This document shows positions 4,925 to 11,548 of a stretch of DNA of 13,268 nucleotides, in pieces (the first letter of the stretch is position 1; each line of letters starts with the position of its first letter). Origin of the DNA: an uncultured Leptolyngbya sp. Its GTDB lineage: Bacteria; Cyanobacteriota; Cyanobacteriia; Phormidesmidales; Phormidesmidaceae. The stretch is taken from positions 1-13,268 of the forward strand of contig CALBPH010000193.1 of assembly GCA_937899365.1 (NCBI GenBank), read 5' to 3'. The notes under the pieces are model-generated. The model was not told the DNA's origin. It ran no database searches and saw nothing but the letters and a program-made list of their open reading frames with translations. A program made the translations under genes and the position numbers.

Positions 4925-6769
4925 GTGCGTAGTTCTGCCAGCTTGCTTGCCATTAGCCTTAAGTTATCTCTTTTCAGGAGTTTACTGCTGACAGGAATAG
5001 CTCAGGCAGCTCAGGAGCCCAGATTAGAAGCAAGTATCGCCATCAATCAGTTTGAAGACGACCTTTTACCTAACCTTGAAAATGAGGTCCAAACCCTGGT
5101 GACGGGGTCAAATAATAATAATGACGCTGCTATCGATGTTGAGGCACTGCAGCGAAAGCGATTTTTACTCATCCAGGCCGCATTTGCAGCAGCGGTTGGA
5201 GTCAGTGCCATTGCGCTAGCCTATGGCGTCCGTAGCTATAGCAAATATCATCAGTGGCAGCGCATTGATTTTCTCCGTCGGGCCACACGAGAGTTTGAAA
5301 ATGACCCCGGTGTTGCCCATGCACTCAGCATTTTAGATTTTGAAGAGTATCGAGACTATCCGCTGAATACCCCCCAAACAACAGAAGCAACACCCTCTAC
5401 ATTTAAGGTCACCAGTGAACTTGTAAGCCAAGCTTTAAGTAGTTCTAAGGCTCGAAAAAATCGTAAACAAATAATTGAGTCGACATCTAACGAAGAAAGC
5501 CAGACATCTGAGATGCAGACTTACTACGCAGAAACATCCGTACGCGATTGGTTTAACCAAATGCTAAATGGCCTAGAGCATTTTGGTTATATGGTTAATT
5601 CTGGTGTGTTTCGGGTCAAAGAGGTAGAACCCTGGTTAAATTACTGGGTCAGACTAATTGCGGATGAGACCTACCGTCGTAACTGTGATTCGAGAGTTTA
5701 CGATCAGCTTTATAACTATATCTACGACCATGGTTTTGACGGTGTCAGGCAGCTGTTTGAAAAGTTTGGTTATCGCATTCTGCGCTCTCCTTATAAAAAG
5801 TCTGATTTTGAAAAACTAGAGCATGTTGACCGTTACCGCACTCAGCTTGCCCTCAGTTTGGCAAAAGCATCTCGGCTGGTATACCAAGACGTGCGTTACG
5901 TGACTGAAATCGCCACCCTATGGAAAATCGATATTCGGCACAACTTTCGTTTTTTCAATGCCCATAAGCGAGATACCCAAGCCTTTATTTTTCGCACTGA
6001 TGACTGTATGGTGCTGGCCTTTCGCGGCACTCAAGAGATCCGTGATTGGACCACCAACCTGGATATGAAACTGCGTAACTTTACAATTCGGCGAGCGGGC
6101 AAAACTACCCTATCGTCCTACAAAGGTAAAGTTCATACGGGTTTCTTTCTAGGCTGGGCAGATATTGAGCGCGATGTTTTGGCACAACTTATGCGCTGGC
6201 AAAATGAGTCCCAAGAAACGGGTAAGCCCCTGAAGCCGCTACCGCCGCTGCTAATTACTGGCCACAGCTTGGGGGGAGCGTTGGCAACAATGGCAGCGGC
6301 ATCACTCCATGAAAATGGCATCAATGTTGCTGGTTTGTACACATTTGGACAACCCCGTGTGGGTGATCTCACCTTTAGCCGACAACTTGATAAAAATCTT
6401 GCCGGTAAGGTTTTTCGGTTTGTAAATAACAATGATGTTGTTCCCCACGTGCCGCCGCCGTTCTCTTTTCAAAATCCAATGCGGTTTTATGGTCACCTGG
6501 GTACGCTTAAGTACTTCAATTCCAAGGGGCGGCTAATGTCGAACTATCAAGCATTTAGCCGTGCTGTAGATGGGTTCGTCGGGTTGATAAAGAGTTTGTT
6601 TGAAGCAGGGTTTGATCTAATCTCTGATCACAATATGTCTTACTACATTAGCCACCTAGACGAGGCTATGGAAGCGGAATATAAGGATAAAAAAGCCACC
6701 CACCTGGAAGAAGATATGATGAATCGAGTTGGCGTGGTGGCTAAGGCACAACGAGTACAGAAGAAATAG
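4925..6769 (+). CDS. class 3 lipase (alpha/beta hydrolase) with N-terminal membrane module
   Basis: This is a 614-aa protein. Its C-terminal third is a class 3 lipase: the oxyanion region MVLAFRGTQ (362-370), nucleophile elbow TGHSLGGALA with S448, NNNDVVPHVPP with D504, YGHLG at 522-526 and DHNMSYYI with H569, giving a plausible S448/D504/H569 triad. Substrates would be acylglycerols or membrane glycerolipids. The N-terminal half is unusual. Residues 1-29 resemble a secretion signal (hydrophobic core, AQA-A), about 80-101 are a transmembrane segment (LLIQAAFAAAVGVSAIALAY), and 105-300 form a charged, mostly helical region I do not recognise, split by a Ser/Thr/Glu-rich linker at about 145-200. 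The only in-frame start is GTG 4925, with poor ribosome binding; TTG 4943 is an alternative. The gene diverges from nfi and converges on the NIF3 gene. The lipase domain is certain; location and substrate are inferred. Confidence 0.88.
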   Translation: MRSSASLLAISLKLSLFRSLLLTGIAQAAQEPRLEASIAINQFEDDLLPNLENEVQTLVTGSNNNNDAAIDVEALQRKRFLLIQAAFAAAVGVSAIALAYGVRSYSKYHQWQRIDFLRRATREFENDPGVAHALSILDFEEYRDYPLNTPQTTEATPSTFKVTSELVSQALSSSKARKNRKQIIESTSNEESQTSEMQTYYAETSVRDWFNQMLNGLEHFGYMVNSGVFRVKEVEPWLNYWVRLIADETYRRNCDSRVYDQLYNYIYDHGFDGVRQLFEKFGYRILRSPYKKSDFEKLEHVDRYRTQLALSLAKASRLVYQDVRYVTEIATLWKIDIRHNFRFFNAHKRDTQAFIFRTDDCMVLAFRGTQEIRDWTTNLDMKLRNFTIRRAGKTTLSSYKGKVHTGFFLGWADIERDVLAQLMRWQNESQETGKPLKPLPPLLITGHSLGGALATMAAASLHENGINVAGLYTFGQPRVGDLTFSRQLDKNLAGKVFRFVNNNDVVPHVPPPFSFQNPMRFYGHLGTLKYFNSKGRLMSNYQAFSRAVDGFVGLIKSLFEAGFDLISDHNMSYYISHLDEAMEAEYKDKKATHLEEDMMNRVGVVAKAQRVQKK

Positions 6770-6787
6770 CAACTGTCCTAACAACAT

Positions 6788-7588
6788 CTACCAAAACTGA
6801 CGAAAGTCTTCGTCGGTGGTGCTGAGTTGGGTCCAGGTGACGCCCTGCTGTTGGAACTTTTTGACTAATTTTGCACAGGCGGGGCGTTCGGTGGCGTAGT
6901 GGCCGGCGTCGATGAGGATGAGGTTGCGATCGCGACTTTCCTGAAACTGATGAAACTTACAATCAGAGGTCAGGTAGGCCAGGGCTCCCGTCTTCGCCAC
7001 CGCTGCCATAAAACTAGCCCCTGATCCTCCCAAGACCGCCACCCGGTCAATGATCGTTTGTAAATCTGCCGTCGGCGAATGAATCAAATTTGGTGGATTT
7101 AGCTGGGTCTGAATAAGCGCCAACAGGTCATCCAGCGATTGAGGGCTGGGTAAATTCCCCACCCGACCGTAGCCTAAGCCATCTTGAGTTGGTACCACCG
7201 GCACCGAGTCTTTTAACCCCAAAAGCTGAGCCAACACATCAGCGGTGCCATCGGCCACCTGGTCAAAATTAGTATGGGCACTGTATACGCCAATGCCGTG
7301 GGTGATACCCAAACGCACCATCTCCCCGACGGGATCACCAGCTGCCACAGACTTGAGTGGACTAAAAATTAAAGGATGATGCGCAAAAATCAGGTTCACC
7401 GGGGCACCCTCCTCTTTAAGCCGGATCGCCTCGGTCATGACCGCCAGTGTTGGTGTCAAACACACCAATACCCCCGCCGGTTGCGACAGGATGCCAGGTT
7501 CTATCAGCCAGCCACAGTTATCCCAGGACTCCTGCCATGTAGGCGGAGCCCACGCCTCAACCCAGTCAATTAGAGCATCAACGTTCAT
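6788..7588 (-). CDS. NIF3-family (DUF34) dinuclear metal-binding protein
   Basis: This 266-aa protein belongs to the NIF3/YbgI family, toroidal hexamers with a two-metal site, often annotated GTP cyclohydrolase I type 2 though the reaction is not settled. The ligands are in place: H70/H71 in AHHPLIFSPLK, H105 and D109 in AHTNFDQVADG, and H230 and E234 in DAGHYATER. WDNCGWLIEPG at 22-32 and LGGSGASF at 186-193 are also family signatures. The frame is open upstream to 7690, but the ATG at 7586-7588 gives the family N-terminus (MNVDALIDWVEAW) and has GGAG seven bases before it. That start shares the CATG at 7586-7589 with the start of the divergent transporter gene, leaving no intergenic promoter region. 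A HIP1 octamer at 6926-6933 lies in the gene. The family is certain; the biochemical role is not. Confidence 0.93.
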   Translation of the reverse strand: MNVDALIDWVEAWAPPTWQESWDNCGWLIEPGILSQPAGVLVCLTPTLAVMTEAIRLKEEGAPVNLIFAHHPLIFSPLKSVAAGDPVGEMVRLGITHGIGVYSAHTNFDQVADGTADVLAQLLGLKDSVPVVPTQDGLGYGRVGNLPSPQSLDDLLALIQTQLNPPNLIHSPTADLQTIIDRVAVLGGSGASFMAAVAKTGALAYLTSDCKFHQFQESRDRNLILIDAGHYATERPACAKLVKKFQQQGVTWTQLSTTDEDFRQFW

Positions 7589-8849
7589 GGTGACTCCCTC
7601 CTCCCAAAGCGACTCAAAACCCGTTGTCGACGCTGAGAAAACAGCCCTAGAAGCTGCCAGCCAGCCGACGGAAGATGTGCAGGAACCCACAAGCTCCCCA
7701 GCAGAGTCTCAGACATTTAGTTTAGGGCAATCCTGGCTTTATTCAGCCGGTGCTTTACTTGCCATCTATGGCCTATTTGCCTCCATAGATCTGCTCAACA
7801 TTGGGTTTCAGTCCATTCTCGGTCCCCAGGCAGAAGGGCTACTGACCCTAGCTTCTAATCCCTGGCTGGGTCTGCTGTTGGGCATTTTAGCTACGGCGCT
7901 GGTGCAGTCGTCTAGCATTGTTACGGCCCTGCTCGTTGCCCTGGTGGCGGCTGGACTTCCCATTGCCACTGCCATTCCCATGGTGATGGGCGCTAATTTG
8001 GGGACTACCATTACCAATACCCTGGTTAGCCTAGGTTACATGGGCAATGACGATGACTTTGAACGGGGATTTGCCGCCGCCACTATCCATGACTGTTTTA
8101 ACCTGATAGCCCTATTCCTATTTTTTCCCCTAGAGCTGCTGCTGCACCCGCTACAGAAATTGAGCCAGTGGCTTGTGGCCCAAAGCGCTGCCATTTCCTT
8201 CGCTCCAGTTAACGCTCTAGTTAATTTTGTATCCCCCGTCGATTGGCTGACTCAGCCCACGCGCAGGCTCATTATCTATGGCGTAAACAGTTTGACTGGC
8301 CCCTGGGATTCGTTTTTGTGGGTTGGCACCAGTGTGGGCGGGGTAATGACTTCTGTTACTGCCCTAGGCTGGCTGCTCAAGCGCTGGTTAGACACCCCAG
8401 CAAAAGAGGCTATTTACTGGGTAACTGGCCACGGCTCAAGCCTAGGAGGTCTGGCCACCGGTGCTGGGGTCACCGCCCTTTTACAATCCTCCTCCATGAC
8501 CACTAGCCTGATGGTCCCCTTAGCCGGGGCTGGCCTGGTCACACTGACAGATATCTATCCCTTTGTACTGGGGGCTAATGTTGGAACCTGCATTACGGCC
8601 CTGATCGCTACCCTAGCTGTCAAGAGTCCGGTCGCGCTCCAGCTGGCGCTGGTGCACTTAAGCTATAACCTGCTGGCCGTAACAATCATCTACGGAATTC
8701 CGCCATTACGGGCGGTGCCCCTGACCATGGCACAAAACATAGCAGCAACCGCCCGACGGTATCGCATCGTAGCGGTTGCTTATGTGATTGGGCTATTCTT
8801 CATGGTGCCTTTTCTGGCACGGTGGCTGTCCTTTAGGCTATTTGCCTAA
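7587..8849 (+). CDS. Na/Pi-cotransporter II-related membrane protein
   Basis: This 420-aa integral membrane protein is of the Na+/phosphate symporter family (PF02690, NptA/YjbB-like). The two inverted halves each carry the QSSS signature, ALVQSSSIVTALLVALVAAGL (from 104) and ALLQSSSMTTSLMVPLAGAGL (from 297). Each is followed by a second family motif, GANLGTTITNT (136-146) and GANVGTCITAL (329-339). About eight to ten hydrophobic segments run from residue 50 to the end. Residues 1-48 are polar and Ser/Gln/Glu-rich, probably a cytoplasmic tail. No C-terminal PhoU domain is present, unlike longer relatives. The start is uncertain: the frame is open back to 7437, but that would overlap the NIF3 gene antisense. 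The ATG at 7587 is the first outside it and shares CATG with the NIF3 start; GTG at 7590 or 7677 is possible. There is no Shine-Dalgarno at 7587. Likely sodium-driven phosphate or other anion transport. Confidence 0.88.
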   Translation: MVTPSSQSDSKPVVDAEKTALEAASQPTEDVQEPTSSPAESQTFSLGQSWLYSAGALLAIYGLFASIDLLNIGFQSILGPQAEGLLTLASNPWLGLLLGILATALVQSSSIVTALLVALVAAGLPIATAIPMVMGANLGTTITNTLVSLGYMGNDDDFERGFAAATIHDCFNLIALFLFFPLELLLHPLQKLSQWLVAQSAAISFAPVNALVNFVSPVDWLTQPTRRLIIYGVNSLTGPWDSFLWVGTSVGGVMTSVTALGWLLKRWLDTPAKEAIYWVTGHGSSLGGLATGAGVTALLQSSSMTTSLMVPLAGAGLVTLTDIYPFVLGANVGTCITALIATLAVKSPVALQLALVHLSYNLLAVTIIYGIPPLRAVPLTMAQNIAATARRYRIVAVAYVIGLFFMVPFLARWLSFRLFA

Positions 8850-8887
8850 GGCTGTCTGCTAAGGGCAGGTGCCGTTGCGATCGCACT

Positions 8888-9127
8888 CTACAGTTCCTCT
8901 TCCCAACTTTCTACGGCCAATAGGGCGCTAATCGGGTCTTGCATCGAAAATTCAAACTCTTCAAGTTCGTGCTTCCAGTGCTCCCAGTTGTCTCTAAAGA
9001 GAAACGCTATTTTCCAGAGCTTATCGGTGGGTTTAATGACGTCAGATTCTACTAGGGATTGCACTTGGCGCTGAAACTTAGCCATTGGATGTAACACCAA
9101 TGGAACAGCTGTCGTGGATTTAGCCAT
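8888..9127 (-). CDS. DUF4327-like small cyanobacterial protein
   Basis: This is a 79-aa soluble acidic protein. From residue 11 it follows the pattern I recall for DUF4327 proteins of cyanobacteria: an opening helix HPMAKFQRQVQSLVE, a variable basic segment, then W-x-x-W-K-x-E-L-E-E-F-x-F-S-M-Q-D-x-I and a closing LLAVESWEEE. No function is known for that family and none can be read here; there are no cysteines, signal peptide or membrane segment. The start is the ATG at 9125-9127, without a clear ribosome-binding site; a second Met at residue 15 begins the conserved part and could be the true start. The gene converges on the transporter gene, and its stop lies four bases from a HIP1 octamer (8877-8884). 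The family assignment is from memory of its pattern, not a search. Confidence 0.72.
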   Translation of the reverse strand: MAKSTTAVPLVLHPMAKFQRQVQSLVESDVIKPTDKLWKIAFLFRDNWEHWKHELEEFEFSMQDPISALLAVESWEEEL

Positions 9128-9480
9128 AAATGAAAGGATTTAGTTTTGTGAAAAAACTTTGTTGAACATCAAAAATTCAGGGCCCTCAGATCTTCAAATC
9201 AGAGGCGCAAACGCTAACTTTCCCAGCGTTGAATTTCACAAGGATAAAACATACCACATGAATATACTTTCAACATAACTCTTTAGATTTTAAAGAGAGT
9301 GGGCGCTGGTGCCCCGTGCTTTAACATGTGATGTCCCGATAACTCTACAGGTTCATGGGGCGTTTTTACCGAAGGGTCGTTTTTACCGAAGGAGCATCTT
9401 TACCGAAGTTGACTCACCTATTGCCAACGCCATAGTGGCTGTCTAAGCTAATATGCGGCATGTAAACCCGAACAGTTCCC
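9128..9480. other. divergent intergenic region and thrS leader, 353 bases
   Basis: No gene is visible here. It is AT-rich to about 9300. It contains a 7-bp hairpin (CTCTTTA 9279-9285 / TAAAGAG 9291-9297), directly followed by a short GC hairpin (GGGC 9301-9304 / GCCC 9311-9314), then three copies of a TTTACCGAAG unit (9361-9408). The hairpins lack a T tract. A weak promoter-like pair (TTGCCA 9421, TAAGCT 9444, spacing 17) lies close to the thrS start. Promoters of both thrS and the DUF4327-like gene should be here. Confidence 0.6.
9361..9408 (+). repeat. three tandem copies of a 17-18-base unit before thrS
   Basis: CGTTTTTACCGAAGG occurs at 9361-9375 and again exactly at 9378-9392; a third, diverged copy ATCTTTACCGAAG is at 9396-9408. 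The period is 17 then 18 bases. The last copy ends 72 bases before the thrS ATG. Confidence 0.8.
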
Positions 9481-11280
9481 ATGGCTGAGTCTGAAAACAT
9501 ATACCTTCCCAAAACGGACGAGTCTGACGACCTTAAGCGCATTCGCCATACGTTTTCCCACGTCATGGCAATGGCCGTACAGCGTCTATTTCCCAAGGCT
9601 CAGGTCACCATTGGCCCTTGGACCGAGTATGGGTTTTACTACGACTTTGACAACCCCGATCCCTTCTCCGACAAAGATCTAAAAACGATCAAAAAGGAGA
9701 TGATCAAAATCATTAAAAAGGACTATCCTATCGAGCGAGAAGAAGTATCCCGTGCTGAGGCTAAGCAACGGATTGAGGCCCTAGAGGAACCCTACAAGCT
9801 CGAAATTTTAGACGGTATTGAAGAGCCCATTACCCTCTATCACATCGGTGATCAGTGGTGGGATCTGTGTGCCGGTCCCCATGTTGAAAGCACTCGCAAA
9901 CTCCATCCCAAAGCCTTTGATCTAGAAAGCGTTGCTGGAGCCTACTGGCGCGGTGACGAAACTAAAGCTCAGCTCCAGCGCATTTACGGCACCGCCTGGG
10001 AAACCCCTGAGCAACTGCAAGAATACAAACGCCGTCGCGAAGAAGCCAAAAAGCGGGATCATCGTAAGCTGGGCAAAGAGCTGGGTCTGTTTCTATTTTC
10101 CGAGGATGTCGGGCCAGGACTACCGTTATGGACGCCTAAAGGCACGCTGCTACGGTCTACTTTGGAAGATTTTCTTAAGCAGGAGCAGGTTAAGCGGGGG
10201 TACTTACCGGTTGTTACCCCCCACATTGCCAAGGTAGACCTATTCAAAACGTCGGGCCACTGGCAAAAGTACAGCGAAGACATGTTTCCGATGATGGCGG
10301 AAACAGAAACGGATAAAACGAATGAAATGGGTTTTGTCATGAAGCCTATGAATTGCCCCTTCCACATTCAGATTTATAAAGACGAACTGCGCTCCTACAA
10401 AGAGCTACCCATGCGTCTAGCTGAATTTGGTACGGTCTACCGCTATGAACAGTCCGGTGAGCTGGGTGGTTTGACCCGCGTGCGTGGCTTTACCGTCGAC
10501 GATGCCCATCTGTTTGTCACCCCCGACCAGCTTGATGACGAATTCCTAAAGGTCGTTGACCTGATTTTGGCTGTCTTTAAGAGCCTGCAGCTCGATAACT
10601 TTAAAGCGCGTCTCAGCTTCCGTGATCCGGATTCTGACAAATATATTGGCTCCGATGACGTCTGGGAAAAATCCCAAAATGCCATCCGTCGTGCGGTGGA
10701 AACATTGGGGATGGAGCACTTTGAAGGCATTGGCGAAGCCGCCTTCTATGGCCCTAAACTCGACTTTATTTTTACCGATGCCTTAGGTCGTGAGTGGCAG
10801 CTGGGTACCACACAGGTCGACTACAACCTACCCGAGCGATTCAATCTGGAATATGTCGCCGCCGATGGCACCCGCCAGCGTCCGGTGATGATCCACCGTG
10901 CCCCCTTTGGTTCACTAGAGCGTCTAATCGGCATTCTGATCGAAGAATATGCGGGTCTCTTCCCCTTGTGGCTAGCCCCCGAGCAGGTACGACTCATGCC
11001 CGTGACCGCCGAGCAGTTGCCCTTTGCGGCACAAGTCGCTGAGCAAATGCAGCAGCTGGGTGTACGTGTCGTGGTTGCCCGCAGCGGTGAGCGTTTAGGC
11101 AAGATGGTCCGCAATTCCGAGAAAGCAAAGCTCCCGGTGATGGCTGTGATCGGGGCTAAGGAAGTTGACGATAACAGCCTGAGCATTCGCACCCGGCAGG
11201 AAGGGGACTTGGGTGCGATCGCAGTTCCTGACGTTATCACTCGAGTCAAAGCGGCCCTAGATAGCCACGGGTACTTCTAA
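9481..11280 (+). CDS. thrS: threonyl-tRNA synthetase
   Basis: This is a 599-aa class II synthetase charging tRNA-Thr. The N-terminal TGS-like domain of E. coli ThrRS is missing; the protein begins directly with the N2 editing domain: HTFSH (H23, H27) and DLCAGPHVEST (C130, H134), the residues that remove mischarged serine. The catalytic core has the zinc ligands C292 (MNCPFH), H343 (DDAHLF) and H472 (MIHRAPFG), motif 2 around R321 (YRYEQSGELGG) and motif 3 around R481. The C-terminal anticodon-binding domain starts near 503 and includes GERLGKMVRNSEKAKLPVM. Because editing and zinc residues are intact, it should be fully functional; loss of TGS is, as far as I know, usual in cyanobacteria. 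The start ATG at 9481 is the first after an in-frame TAA and has no Shine-Dalgarno. A HIP1 octamer is near the 3' end (11215-11222). thrB follows 268 bases downstream in the same direction. Confidence 0.97.
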   Translation: MAESENIYLPKTDESDDLKRIRHTFSHVMAMAVQRLFPKAQVTIGPWTEYGFYYDFDNPDPFSDKDLKTIKKEMIKIIKKDYPIEREEVSRAEAKQRIEALEEPYKLEILDGIEEPITLYHIGDQWWDLCAGPHVESTRKLHPKAFDLESVAGAYWRGDETKAQLQRIYGTAWETPEQLQEYKRRREEAKKRDHRKLGKELGLFLFSEDVGPGLPLWTPKGTLLRSTLEDFLKQEQVKRGYLPVVTPHIAKVDLFKTSGHWQKYSEDMFPMMAETETDKTNEMGFVMKPMNCPFHIQIYKDELRSYKELPMRLAEFGTVYRYEQSGELGGLTRVRGFTVDDAHLFVTPDQLDDEFLKVVDLILAVFKSLQLDNFKARLSFRDPDSDKYIGSDDVWEKSQNAIRRAVETLGMEHFEGIGEAAFYGPKLDFIFTDALGREWQLGTTQVDYNLPERFNLEYVAADGTRQRPVMIHRAPFGSLERLIGILIEEYAGLFPLWLAPEQVRLMPVTAEQLPFAAQVAEQMQQLGVRVVVARSGERLGKMVRNSEKAKLPVMAVIGAKEVDDNSLSIRTRQEGDLGAIAVPDVITRVKAALDSHGYF

Positions 11281-11291
11281 TCTGAAATACT

Positions 11292-11313
11292 AATTGGTTG
11301 AACCCCAATTTTT
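11292..11313 (+). terminator. weak candidate terminator after thrS
   Basis: AATTGG (11292-11297) pairs with CCAATT (11305-11310) around a seven-base loop, and the right arm runs into TTT, making a TTTTT tract. It begins 12 bases after the thrS stop. The six-bp AT-rich stem is weak, so termination may be partial. Confidence 0.4.
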
Positions 11314-11363
11314 ACAACACCTCAAGGGGCACCCTCCTGGGAGAGCCTCCACGAGTGTTGTAA
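11312..11363 (+). ncRNA. 52-base structured element between thrS and thrB
   Basis: A 9-bp outer stem (TTACAACAC 11312-11320 / GTGTTGTAA 11355-11363) encloses a five-by-five internal loop, a second helix (GGGGC / GCCTC, one G:U) and an apical CTC-CTGG-GAG hairpin, all nested. This looks like a folded RNA, but it matches no riboswitch or sRNA family I can name. It could be a leader structure for thrB, a 3' stabiliser for thrS or a dispersed palindromic repeat. Confidence 0.4.
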
Positions 11364-11370
11364 CTTTCCC

Positions 11371-11460
11371 ATGGCTTTTGAAGCCCTGACACCTGACCTT
11401 GCCGTATCCAACTTTATTGCGATTACTCAGGATAAGTGTCTGTTAGGAGCGGAAGCTTAG
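11371..11460 (+). other. 29-codon ORF upstream of thrB, possible leader peptide
   Basis: ATG 11371 to TAG 11458-11460 would encode MAFEALTPDLAVSNFIAITQ followed by nine more residues (DKCLLGAEA). It starts eight bases after the large hairpin and lies in a different frame from thrB. It has no run of Thr or Ile codons as in classical thr leaders and no strong ribosome-binding site, so it is weakly supported. Confidence 0.2.
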
Positions 11461-11508
11461 GCGTTAGAAATCGCAACCCCTCGGCTCAAGACACGTCCCC
11501 TTCTAACA
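11441..11508 (+). promoter_or_regulatory. two mutually exclusive stems just upstream of thrB
   Basis: The segment CTTCTAACA (11500-11508) can pair with TGTTAGGAG (11441-11449; nine pairs, one G:U). Alternatively its core TTCTAAC (11501-11507) pairs with GTTAGAA (11463-11469; seven pairs). One right arm with two competing left arms is the layout of an attenuator or switch, but no T tract or ribosome-binding site is sequestered in an obvious way. Confidence 0.25.
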
Positions 11509-11548
11509 AATCACGCTTAATACTTTAGACACGCTAGACAACCTCAAA

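Noticed and set aside
7437..7586. N-terminal extension of the Na/Pi transporter starting at 7437
   Set aside because: The extension lies antisense to the conserved N-terminus of the NIF3 gene and looks non-coding in composition.
9301..9365. tRNA gene upstream of thrS (GGGCGCTGG start, later GGTTCA)
   Set aside because: No acceptor stem, D-arm or anticodon arm can be built between these segments.
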